This document shows positions 41,407 to 64,000 of a stretch of 64,000 nt of DNA, piece by piece. The DNA is from Ecdyonurus torrentis (Eukaryota; Arthropoda; Insecta; Ephemeroptera; Heptageniidae). A program made the position numbers and the translations under genes. The notes under the pieces were generated by a model. It ran no database searches and was not told where the DNA came from. It saw only the letters and a list, made by a program, of their open reading frames with translations. The stretch lies in NCBI GenBank assembly GCA_949318235.1, contig OX439134.1, forward strand, positions 29,706,459 through 29,770,458, in the 5' to 3' direction. How positions within the stretch are numbered: position 1 is the first letter of the stretch; the number at the start of each line of letters is the position of its first letter.

Positions 41407-42343
41407 TAACATTAGTGTATACTCAACACCCATTTACTATAGTAAACAATACCTTTACATTTACGATTCAAATACAGTGTGTATTTTTCTCATAAAAATA
41501 ATTAATGATATATTATCACAATCGTTTGTACACACGAGCACGATAAGAATTTTTACTATTCAAAAAATTGCGCTTAATTTTGCAATGTTATACTCTTCTG
41601 AGAAAAACACGCGCTGGATTTAATGGTAAAATATCTTATCACGGTCCTGTGTACACTGGTATAGAGTAAGCACATCAAAATGTTTGAATTCTACGGTATA
41701 GTGAATTTTGGATGTATAAACATAAATGTTTAAAGACAATGTATGAAATGCGAAGTGAGTACCAGGTTTAAAAACTACATCTATAGTACTTTTATGTGAT
41801 TAACCCTTCTGTAACCCCACAAACTTAGGTGAAAACTTGTAATTTACCGTACAGTAAATACAATTTATATTGTTTATTAAAATTTATTCACGTATACCAA
41901 AAAGTTGCTTAATTTTTCAATTATTTTTATACATATATAAACCCAGTTCGTGAGACAGGATAAGAGACATATAATGTGAATTTATGTGACGGTCATATAT
42001 TTTAATAAATTAGTTTATTTTGAGTGAGTACAGTAGCCCTTAACTGTAGTGCAATGACCAATGAACTTGTTTTTGTTAAAATTATTCAATTCTATATAAT
42101 TATTCAATGGAATAGTTATCTATTCTCCTAAAATCATATGCATTATAATAAAATTAAAAATTCTGTAAACAAAACGGTACTGCATATATAAAATTATTTT
42201 AAATAATATATTCATAATATATTAAATGTACACAGTGCGTAAACATTATTCAATTATTATATTGATTAACATTTCCTGAGTTTTATATTATTATGTAATT
42301 TAACAATGTATTGTATATAATTGATTGAATTCGATTGTTACAG
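41407..42343. other. AT-rich intron end before the first SPPL3 exon
   Basis: No exon or element recognised. A short segment at about 41803-41845 (acccttctgtaaccccacaa) resembles 60296-60340 and 24741-24785. Confidence 0.45.
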
Positions 42344-55138
<12,795 letters not shown>

Positions 55139-55594
55139 CCATATATGTACGTGTGCTGCGTGTATTAAAATATATAGTCTATAATGAAACTTCATAAAAC
55201 TTAAGTGAACATTTTTTTTAAAAAATATAATATATAAAAACTGCTTTATATAATCAATATACATTACATAATAATTAATTAGATCTTAATTAACAAAACA
55301 AACAAACTGTGAAACTTTTCTGTGAGTGTGACTGTTTATGTTTTGTTTTCTATCTGTGAGTGATCTATTCTGTTCTGATTTTTTTTGTCTATTTTAGTCT
55401 TTATGTACCAAATTTCTATATAATAATGTGTATTTGAAAATGTTTTTTATCATCATATTATTTTAATGTAACGTGGGGGAATAATTGTCATGTATTTGAT
55501 TGCTAATAATAACTTAAGTTAATGTATTGTCAATTTTATTGTGTTTATGAGGCAGCTATAAGTAGTAATGAAAATAGCACAAGAATTGATTGCA

Positions 55595-55626
<32 letters not shown>

Positions 55627-55723
55627 AAGTGGTAAAGATTGATTGAACATGTTTTGTTTCTAGTTGAAATGTTTGTTTATAGAAATATTATTTAATAATT
55701 TTCAAGAATATTTAGTACCAGCA

Positions 55724-55891
55724 ATTGATTGTCTAATAAACAACTATTTTGAGGCCGACTTAAAGCAATTTCAATCACATTCACTTCCATTTCAAGTTAC
55801 TGCGTTATGTGTAGTAAATAGAAATGGAAGCAGATGTGAGCAAAATTGCTTAAAGTTGGCCTAAAAACTATTGTTTATTTATTAGTCAATA
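55724..55891. mobile_element. M2 element in the SPPL3 3' flank
   Basis: gattgtctaataaacaacta at the left and ttgtttatttattagtcaat at the right, with ggccgacttaaagcaatttc and its inverse inside. The copy is diverged. Confidence 0.7.
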
Positions 55892-55932
55892 AGATAATGT
55901 AAGGTAGAAAAAAAATGAATTTTGTGTGTCAT

Positions 55933-56248
55933 TTAAAGACGTAGAACACCTTGAACAAAAACGTTGCGTAATGTCCTAAAAAAACTGAAAATCAACGTTG
56001 ATTTGGCTGGATTCAATGATTTCGAATTTATTTTCCATTCACAAAATGCTGCTGCCGGTCACTGACGTCACAGCTTGCCCGGTTTACTCGCGAGTGGACC
56101 AGGCGAGCTGTGACATCAGTGACCGGCAGCAGCATAATGTGAATGGGAAATAAATTAGAAATCAATGACTCCGGCCAAATCAACGTTGATTTTCAGGTTT
56201 GTTAGGATATTACACAACTTTTTTTTTCAAGGTGTTCTACGCCTTTAA
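55933..56248. mobile_element. T5 foldback, second copy
   Basis: TTAAAGACGTAGAACACC at the left and aaggtgttctacgcctttaa at the right; centre actgacgtcacagcttgccc. A 133-residue frame begins in its right arm and runs downstream; I judge it a chance frame. Confidence 0.85.
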
Positions 56249-57115
56249 TAGTTTTATTACAGTATTATTATTCTGTATAATCTACTTTTTAAGCTATTTG
56301 ATAGCGGAAAAATGTTTTTGCGTTTTTCTTTTTTTATTGAAAGTAATTTTCGCACTCAAGAATAATCTCAAAAGATACTCAAAATTCGTTATCGTTGCCC
56401 TATATTATCTAAAGTTTACATTGGGCATGAAAAGAGAAAAAAATACGCACTTAAAAACTTGGTGCGTGTTATTAAACCTGCTCTGGTCATCTTATTTTCA
56501 GTACGTTCTAATAATTTATTATTGTGTCCCATATATCTTCAAAGATGATAATTATTTCATAATATTTCTGCACACAAAACAACTTAGAAATATTTTATAA
56601 AAGCTGGCTGTTTTTATATTGTACTCCATACTTTACATTAAAATTATATGATGATAAAAAAACAATTCAAAAATTCTTCTAGTAAAAAGAAAAATGTATC
56701 AAGTATTTGTTAGCAAAGATAAAATTGAGTTTCTGTATCACGGTGATTTGCAATGTTATTGCCCCCAACCAATCAGCTTATTTTTTAAGATTTTTTAAAA
56801 GTATTTTTCATTTAATTAATCACAATCATATATAATATATATTTTGTAGTAATAATTAGTGTCTTTATATTATTTATAAAGATAAATTTAACATTTGTAT
56901 TGCATTTTTTTCTAAATTAGAAAAAATATATTATGTAGTTTTTTGTTTGTTCATACTTACAATGCATTTTTATTGTATTTATATTTTATAGTGTTTAAAA
57001 TCATTGCTTTAATCTGATAATTTTGAATTTATATTTAAAAAAAAAATGCTGTATTATTTTCTACATTCTTTTACAGTTGAGATGTATTAAGGAAAATAGT
57101 CCATTGTGGTTATGT

Positions 57116-57656
57116 ATGATAATTTTGAAAGAAAGGGATAGGAGAAGCCAGCAAGGGTCTTACCATAGTGAAGAGAGTCCCATAGTTCAGTGAAAATCTT
57201 GCTAGCACAGATATAAAATAACTAACTAATTGGATATATTTCGGCAATACACTCCAGAGAGATAGAGTGTGTTATGCCTTCATCAGTCCTTACAGACTTG
57301 GAGAGAGACTATTAATGATCAGTCCTTACAGACTCAGAGAGAAACTATCAATGATCATTCATAGTTTCTAAGTCTTCATCAGTCCTTATAGACTTGGAGA
57401 GAGACTGTGAATGATTAGTCCTTACAGACTCACAGAGAAACTATCAATGATCATTCATAGTTTCTAAGTCTGTAAGGACTGATGAAGGCAAAACACACTC
57501 CATCTCTGTTAGAGTGTACAGTATTGCCATAACATTTCCAATGTGTTAGTTTTTTTTATATCTGTTCTAGCAAGATTTTCACCGAAATGTGGGATTCTCT
57601 TCACTATGGTAAGGCCCTTGCTGGGTTTTCCTAGCATTTTCTTTCAAAATTATCAT
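57116..57656. repeat. P3 foldback, 541 bp, with internal repeats
   Basis: atgataattttgaaagaaag at the left and ctttcaaaattatcat at the right; caagggtcttaccatagtga pairs with tcactatggtaaggcccttg. The centre holds several copies of agtccttacagact, gagagaaactatcaatgatc and ttcatagtttctaagtc in both orientations. Single copy in the window. Confidence 0.75.
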
Positions 57657-57874
57657 TCTTTTACATTTGGAAAACTGTTACATGGTTAATATTTAAAAAT
57701 GTGTAAAATGAAATACTGAAGTTGCGTTCACATTATAATGAGTTTTTTAATGCAAATTGTTGCCATAATGTGCAAAAAACCTGCTGTCTTAATTTTGTTA
57801 CAGTATTATTTTTTTGCGTAATATGGCAACTGTATTTTTTTTTAATAAGATGCACTTTACCAAACAAAGTTGCA

Positions 57875-58075
57875 TCACCATATGGAATGACTTAATTTAT
57901 GATACAGTACATTTATGTCATATAGCATAAATGTTATATTGGAACTGCATAAATATGTATGCTATACAAAATAATATTCATGCTATGTGACAGTATAGCA
58001 TAAATTATGTTATGAAAAATAAATGTCACTGATATGAGCGAACATAATTTTTATGATTTAAATTTTTTGGTCAGT
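57875..58075. mobile_element. C1 relic
   Basis: gacttaatttatgatacagt, tatgctatacaaaataatat and gtatagcataaattatgtta. The CACGG ends are lost. Confidence 0.5.
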
Positions 58076-58774
58076 TTATTTAGCTTTATTTAGAAGGTAA
58101 ATTTTAGGTCTGTTGATGTCTGTACCAGTGAATGTTGAAGGAAATCTTTAACAAACAAAATTTTGAACTTGCAAAAAAAAAAAAAAAAATTATAATTTGT
58201 TACATTTTATTTTTTTATTTATTTTTTTTTATTATTTTTTTTTTTTTGCATAGATCAACAGACATAAATTTAACATTCTATGCAATTAAGAGACGTCAAA
58301 CATTTTACCAAAATTTATAGCTTGTTTTCACTATAAAATATTTAAATGTTTTCCTTAGTTAATGTCACATAAAAGCATTGAGTTTTTAACTAGCGTAAAA
58401 TTTTGTTGCTATAAAAAAATATTTTACAGTCCATCAACATGTCAAAACTTTTTTAAATGTTCGCACTTTTGTTTTTTCTGCTCGTTACCTAAATTTGGCA
58501 CTAATTGTTTTCCGACTCCATTGTAAACGTTCTGTAATAATAATTTTGTTTTTGTATTTTCATCGTTTAAAAGATTAAGATGATACGAAATTTATTTGTG
58601 ATATTTTTTATTTTATCAAGAATCTACTTATTAGTAATCTTTGAATTTGTAAAATTGTAAGGTATATAAAATTTTTTTAATAATAATATTAATCATTAAA
58701 AAAAACTGTTTTTCTTGTAATATTAATAATTTATAGTGATACTCTCTTTACCCGTCGCAATGAATGTATTTTTT

Positions 58775-58780
58775 AATAAA
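58775..58780 (+). terminator. Candidate polyadenylation signal AATAAA
   Basis: AATAAA is followed 20-30 bases later by a GT/T-rich stretch (gtaatgttttattttttt), the usual arrangement around a cleavage site. It lies 3.6 kb after the SPPL3 stop and about 50 bp before an M1 element. In DNA this AT-rich the hexamer occurs by chance, so this remains a candidate. Confidence 0.3.
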
Positions 58781-58828
58781 ACTCTATCAACGAAGTAATG
58801 TTTTATTTTTTTATAAGATACCATACTA

Positions 58829-59133
58829 TAGGGTGTGTACACATGACGTCATTCTGAGTGCTTTTCGATGCTCATCTTGAGTAATGAATAACATTGCTCA
58901 GTATTGGGCAAACGTAATTTTTGGCTATTTTCTTTGGAAATTAGCTATTTTTTTGGTTATTATTATTTTTCTTGCATACTTGAGGTACTAATTCAACCTG
59001 TTAACAGCATCAATGCTCTCAAAAAAATCGCGAAGTATTTTTAAACTGGCAAAATGTGCCATTTTCCTATACTGACCAATGTTATTTAGTACTCACTTAT
59101 GACGTCGACTTTAACATGAATGAAACCACCCTA
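58829..59133. mobile_element. M1 MITE, inverted, best-preserved copy
   Basis: TAGGGTGTGTACACATGACG at the left and gaatgaaaccaccctata at the right, with TA on both sides. This copy fixes the family's ends and its TA duplication. Confidence 0.87.
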
Positions 59134-59332
59134 TAGTCTTCGCCAGCTAAGGATGTTTGATATTTTGTAAATAATCGATTATTTAACCAAAAACTGTTAT
59201 TTGAAATGGGCGGTATTGCAAACAAAAATTTTCTTTTCTATTATGTGTAGATAAAATACAAATTTATATTTTAATTCATTAAAAATTTTAGTAATTTTTT
59301 ATTTGAAACAATATAATAAACTAACTACTGTA

Positions 59333-59640
59333 TTAAGGCGGGAAATCAGGTACTGCGGGATTTGACTAAAAATTGTAAAGAAAGAAAAATCTGAACTTCT
59401 GCACAATAATAAATTAGGATATGGCATCTTCAAAAATGTATAAAAATTAGGGGTTCACCATACTAGATTTTAAATTATGATTTTTTGAAGCTTTAGTCCC
59501 ATAAGAGCTCATGTTAATTTTATTAATTATTTTCTCTCTTATCTGATGGTCACGGGTTCTGAAAATTTTATCATAGGTAGCTGTTACTGTTAACTTTCAA
59601 ATGGCATCATAAAGAGAATGGGAGATCGTAATCAGTATCT
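59333..59640. mobile_element. T7 element, uninterrupted (empty site for C1)
   Basis: TTAAGGCGGGAAATCAGG, then tactgcgggatttgactaaa without the insertion seen at 10815. The right end is unclear; aatgggagatcgtaatcag downstream departs from the family. Confidence 0.7.
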
Positions 59641-59809
59641 AAGTTTGTTACTAACTCCCATTCCCGAATTTTTCCTAATCTATTTGTTTTTTACTATCAA
59701 TTCTTTTTATCAACAATTATTTAAAACAATGTAACTATGGATACTGTTAATTATTAAAAATGAATTAGAAATTTTATTTTTGCTCTTCCAAGTGTTTTGA
59801 TGAAAAGAT

Positions 59810-59842
<33 letters not shown>

Positions 59843-59929
59843 TTCTACAGAAAGAAGTTTTGTTACTCGGGCCTAAAAAAAATTCTCACAAAATTGATGA
59901 TCCCTGGATAAAGTAATCTCCAGTTTCAC

Positions 59930-60400
59930 TTTGATTTTAATTTTTAACACATTTGAGGCGGAACAGTATGCTTTCAAAATTATTAAACACAAAGCGGGAC
60001 CTCTAGAATCAAACTCATGCTAAGAGAGTGATAAATGGTTTTAAAGTACTGTATGTAATTATGTTATTTTAAACGTCATCCTTGGAAGATAATAATTGTG
60101 CTGGTCCGAATTTTTCTACGGCGATACAAATAGTGTTTTGAGACGCAAGTTTATGTCGTTTTTGCAAGTCTCATATCGTACGTGATTTGTAAAATAGACG
60201 TAATGTTGTTAAAGTACTCCTGGCGTCGCAAAATATTAAGTCAAAAACGTAAAAATCGTGAGATAGGACCATTATTGATACACATACATCCTTCAACCCT
60301 TCTGTAGCCTCACAAACTGAGATTGAAAAACTGTAAATTAGGCAACTGTAGGAATCCATGACGTCATCAATTCCAGGTCTAAGATAGAAACTTTAGCGCG
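59930..60400. repeat. Diverged repeat with T1-like and other words
   Basis: aaacacaaagcgggacctct resembles the T1-like copy at 46607, and acccttctgtagcctcacaa recurs at 41805. A tgacgtcatca lies at about 60359. Ends not defined; short frames here are not convincing. Confidence 0.35.
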
Positions 60401-60609
60401 GGTTGCCTACTTTACAAGTTTTCTCCCTTATTAGGAGTACTGAAGGGTTAAGGCACAAAATATGTGTATTTATAATAGTCATATCTCAACATTTATCATT
60501 GAGACCAAATTTGTCTTTGAGGCCAGGCCCCTTTAAGCATAAAAGATGTCTTTTACGAAATAAATTTCGGATTTTAAGTTCAATTATTGAACAATATGAT
60601 CTTTAGCGC

Positions 60610-60980
60610 GGGGAAGAGAATAAATTACGTAATTTATGCTGCTTTAAACAATCATGTATTGTTGTGCTCAAATGTTGCTATTTTGTAATAACATAAGTAA
60701 TTATGCTGCAGATGTCGTCTTAAAAATTTTAATACATAGATAAAAATAAACACGTAATAATTATGCAAACCCATTTTCAGCGCAATTTGTTTAATAACGT
60801 ATGCTAATCTGCATACTAACTATCTTACAAAGCATAAATATTATGTTACATATATTATGCTATTATATATGCCATTAAATTATGCATGTGAATATTTATT
60901 TTGTTCTAATTTAGCATTATTTATGCTTTAACAATCGATATATAAGCGTAAATAAATTACGTAATTTATTCTTTCCGTGT
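60610..60980. mobile_element. C1 element, long palindromic copy
   Basis: ggggaagagaataaattacg at the left and aattacgtaatttattcttt then ccgtg at the right. The ends are mutually inverted, with C1 interior words throughout. Confidence 0.65.
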
Positions 60981-61212
60981 ATAGCAGGAAATAGGTTGTT
61001 ACAATGTTCCTGCATTGAGTTATAGTATAATTATTATAAGTATACTTATTTTTGTCCGTGATGTTTTCAAAAAAAGAAAAGTGATTATATTTTTAATTGC
61101 ATGCATGTTAATAAATAATTAAGATTTTTTTTTTTTTTTTTTTGCACCTCTTTATCAGCAATTTTATAATATTAAAATAGATAACGTTCGCACGAATAAA
61201 TTAACCAGAGAA

Positions 61213-61275
<63 letters not shown>

Positions 61276-61528
61276 GCAAGTCTTCTTCTTCTTTTTTTTT
61301 ATCAAAACAGTTGGATTGTACGCATCAGAAATACTTTATTGTAGGTACATACAGGAAAAAAAAAAAAAAAAACTCACTATACGTGCGTAGAAAATATTTT
61401 TTCTCAGAAAGCTCTCACATCCACTCTCCTTCCTGTTGTGATCCATTTGACTCGGAGTATATACGTAACATAATATTTGAGAGCTAGTCAACTTATATGA
61501 GTGACCAGCATATTGTAGTACTATATAT
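60981..61528. other. AT-rich DNA with (GA)n
   Basis: (GA)n at 61217-61271 and poly(T) at about 61125-61143. A ttgtccgtg at about 61050 may be a lone C1 edge. No gene recognised. Confidence 0.5.
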
Positions 61529-61692
61529 TATTGACTTATAAAGGAACAACTGTTTTGAGGCTGACTATCAGTGATTTCGGATCCGCTTCCGTTTTTACTT
61601 ACTACGCATGCGCAAAACGTCGAAACGGAAGCGGATGTGAGCAAAATCGCTTATAGTCGGCCTCAAAACAGTTGTTCCTTTATTAGTCAATA
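61529..61692. mobile_element. M2 element, best-preserved copy, 160 bp
   Basis: TTGACTTATAAAGGAACAAC at the left and gttgttcctttattagtcaa at the right with TA duplicated on both sides. ggatccgcttccgttttta pairs with gaaacggaagcggatg; the centre is ctacgcatgcgcaaaacg. Confidence 0.85.
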
Positions 61693-62394
61693 GAAAAATA
61701 GGTCAGTTGGTGCAAGGTTTTCTTGAGTGTGATTACTGTGATTTTGTTATGATTTTATCTATTTTTGTTTAATATACGCATTTTGTTATTATACATTAAT
61801 AGTTTGTCTTATAAATAAGTTATAAACTTTCAATGCAAGAACGCAGTATTATTATTATTATTTTTTTTTTATATTATTATTTTTAATATGAACTGCTTTT
61901 TGAAACTTAAATTTGATGTATTTTTACCATTGAAATTAAGAAAAAGTGCTAATTGTTTGAAGAAATACCGATTTAACATCCTTTCAACAGAAGGTAAAGT
62001 GTTTTTTTATTTAAATATATTATGTATTCGTATTAAAATTGGAAGTGATTATGATTAAGTTTTAGCAAAGCGTTAATTGTTGGGGAAAAAACAATAAAAG
62101 CAATTAACTCCACGTTCACGTGAATTAATATATTTATAAAACATAATAATTACAATATATAGAAGACGCAAATCTGATACAATTGTGTTTTTAAGTAAAA
62201 GCTTCATTGCGCATTATGCAATTGTAAAAATTTAGAATAATAAAGTGAAAGAGAAAGAAAAAAAATCATATTTCCACGTAATGCATCATTAGGATAAGAT
62301 TTTGTTCACCATATTAATATAATTATCTATAATAAAAATTGAAAGGATAATATATCTTCAATAATATTTAAAAAAAAACATTTGGGGCCACCAT
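61693..62394. other. AT-rich DNA, no gene seen
   Basis: Nothing recognised. Confidence 0.45.
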
Positions 62395-62606
62395 GCTAGA
62401 TTTAAAATTATGTTTTTTTAAGTTTTAGTCCCATATAAGAGCCTATGTTAATTTCAGTAATTATTTTCACTTCTATCTGATAGTTATGGGTTCTGAAAAT
62501 TTTATCATAGGTAGCTTAATACAGCATGATGTTAATAAAGCATCATAAAGTTTGGAAGTTTTCTTTTTAGATTTTAAGATATAAGCCATCTGAATACAAC
62601 CCTTAA
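62395..62606. mobile_element. T7 element, partial
   Basis: gctagatttaaaattatg, gttatgggttctgaaaattt and tgaatacaacccttaa match the right part of the 10792 copy. Confidence 0.6.
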
Positions 62607-63116
62607 CTGAATGAATAATTAACGGTTTTAATAATTTATATTTTATTATTATATATATTTACATTTAGGTATCAAAATATGTACATATGAGGTATATTTT
62701 AACAAAAACAAAGAACATATTTTAATATTTTATTTTTGTTAATGAATTTTTGTTAAATAATCCATATAATATTTCCAAACAAAATATTTTGTTAAATTTT
62801 GAATTTTAAGAGGGGTTTCAAAAACGTATATTTATACAAAAATTTAAATTCAGTTTATTTGCCATAAAACATTTTTTTCGTCGATAATTATTTACATAAA
62901 ATTTCCCTTGGAAAACACTTCGCATTCATTTAAACAAATTAAAGTTATATCATAATGTCAGGATATAGCGAGAGAGAAAAAAATGTCCCGTTTCAAAAAA
63001 AATAATAATAACGCAACAAATCCAGTTCAATGAAATTGGCTCGTTACAATAATTTCATTGAATTTCTGCGACACTTCCATCATTATACTTACCTTCATGA
63101 ATTCATTATTGACTAA

Positions 63117-63413
63117 TAAAGAAACGAACTGTTTGATTTATTTGTGTATTTAATAAAGAAATTCAACTTCAAGCAATTTCGAATACATCCGGTCACGTCC
63201 ATTTAATCTTAATGCACATGCGTATTACGTAGAAACGGAAGCGGATATGATCGAAATAGCTTAATTAATCGAAATCAAATTGTTTAAGCAATTTCGAGCA
63301 CATCCGCGTCCATTTAATCTAACTGCGCATGCGTAGTACGTAGAAACGGAAGCGGATATGATCGAAATTGCTTAAGTCTGCCAATAAAACAGTTGTGTCT
63401 TTATATAAGTCAA
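63117..63413. mobile_element. M2 element with duplicated core
   Basis: TTGACTAATAAAGAAACGAA at the left and a worn ataagtcaa at the right. The core of about 90-95 bp (aagcaatttcgaatacatcc ... ggatatgatcgaaat) is present twice, at about 63171-63262 and 63280-63376, roughly doubling the usual length. Confidence 0.75.
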
Positions 63414-63429
63414 TTTAACTTAAAATTGA

Positions 63430-63620
63430 ATGGGTGCTTACGTAAAAGTCTAAAAACCGGAAAAGGAATTGTCGGAAATGGAAATCACGTGACGATAAAT
63501 GTGGGAGAAAACTTTGCACCTGCAGCAAGCTAGGTCTGAATCACCTCCCACTCTTAACATCACATGGTTTCCGTTTCCAGCACTTCCGTTTCACGTTTTT
63601 AAATGTTTACATAAACATTC
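63430..63620. repeat. Imperfect foldback around a ctgcagcaagctag centre
   Basis: gtaaaagtctaaaaaccgga and gaaatggaaatcacgtga pair loosely with tcacatggtttccgtttcc and cgtttttaaatgtttac. gtgggag and ctcccac lie symmetrically nearer the centre. Confidence 0.5.
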
Positions 63621-63699
63621 AGTAAAGGTGTTTTCCAAGCGTGGCAAAACGACTGAATTTTGAAATTCAATTTCTTATAAGATGACTGCATTAGTTCTG

Positions 63700-64000
63700 A
63701 TGTAAGATGTGTATTTTTTAAGATCGAGATAAGTTTCGCCAGTCATATCTGTGCCAATCAAGTTGATACCGGCGAATTTAGTGCCGCTGACCAGGAGTGA
63801 ACCCACGTCCGACTAAAGGAAAATTAACAATTTTAGTATTCATGTAATTACTTGTTCATACTCGAGAGAGAAGCGCCTACCCACTATTTTAGGCTTCCTG
63901 CGTAACAAACAGTCTGCAGGAGTTGCCTACAAGCAGGCGGCATTGCAATGACATCGACCAATAAGAAGCGAGGAAATTAGAGGAACCAATTAGATCGCGC
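63700..64000. other. GC-richer right edge, unidentified
   Basis: Base composition rises here (gataccggcgaatttagtgc, aggcttcctgcgtaacaaac). The words ccaggagtgaacccacg resemble a reversed tRNA/SINE B box, but no tRNA fold can be built. It could be the start of a retroelement or a gene-proximal region running off the window. Confidence 0.25.

Larger units (their letters stand above)
55139..58795 (+). other. Probable SPPL3 3' untranslated region and flank
   Basis: AT-rich sequence with no coding exon follows the stop codon. It contains a poly(T) run (about 55601-55626), an M2 element, a T5 element, a P3 foldback and a C1 relic, described separately. AATAAA hexamers inside elements (for example 55735 in M2) are weaker candidates for polyadenylation than 58775. 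How much of this is transcribed cannot be told from the sequence alone. Confidence 0.4.

Noticed and set aside
56199..56600. 133-residue + strand frame, hydrophobic, the longest open frame in the window
   Set aside because: It starts inside the right arm of a T5 element, is dominated by F/L/I/Y/K as expected from AT-rich DNA, and lacks any family motif I recognise. It lies in the SPPL3 3' flank.
63760..63810. tRNA gene on the minus strand (ccaggagtgaacccacg resembling a reversed B box)
   Set aside because: The B-box match is imperfect, and no acceptor stem, A box or anticodon arm can be aligned around it.

Overview
The window is a stretch of AT-rich animal nuclear DNA with one recognisable gene, the 3' part of SPPL3 (signal peptide peptidase-like 3), on the + strand at 42344-55138. 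Eight exons with canonical AG/GT borders splice in frame into 346 residues that carry the whole catalytic core (YD, GLGD and PAL motifs) and the natural stop. Only the N-terminal exon, about 34 residues in the human protein, is missing. The protein is clearly metazoan SPPL3. The AT-rich sequence, the many short inverted-repeat elements and the small introns in the 3' half suggest an invertebrate, but I cannot name the phylum.

Layout. 1-42343 holds no exon I can recognise; it is the large first intron and possibly upstream DNA. 42344-55138 is the gene, with introns of about 4.9, 2.6, 0.9, 0.8, 1.2, 0.7 and 0.7 kb. 55139 to about 58800 is probably 3' untranslated and flanking sequence, with a candidate poly(A) signal at 58775. 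58800-64000 is intergenic repeat DNA.

Non-coding DNA is dominated by short non-autonomous DNA transposons (MITEs and foldback elements), poly(A)/poly(T) runs and microsatellites. I name the families as follows. T1-T7 are flanked by TTAA, as piggyBac-type elements are: T1 (~340 bp, seven clear copies and one diverged relative), T2 (~375-410 bp foldback, three copies), T3 (one copy related to T2), T4 (~340 bp, two copies), T5 (~300-315 bp, two full copies and one half copy), T6 (380 bp foldback) and T7 (~300-350 bp, three copies). C1 has CACGG/CCGTG ends, a 2-bp target duplication and an interior rich in 'gcataaat' words. M1 (TAGGGTG ends), M2 (TTGACT ends) and M3 (TACAGT ends) are TA-flanked like Tc1/mariner elements. 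P1-P4 are other inverted-repeat families. No transposase or reverse transcriptase frame is present, so these copies must have been mobilised in trans.

The most notable observations are: an empty/filled site pair that proves C1 mobility (10.8 kb versus 59.35 kb); elements nested inside one another; a chain of three TTAA elements at 42881-43797; a T2 copy between ~70-bp direct repeats; and the octamer TGACGTCA (a CRE/ATF-type site) at or near the symmetry axis of many otherwise unrelated element families. I found no convincing new protein-coding system.
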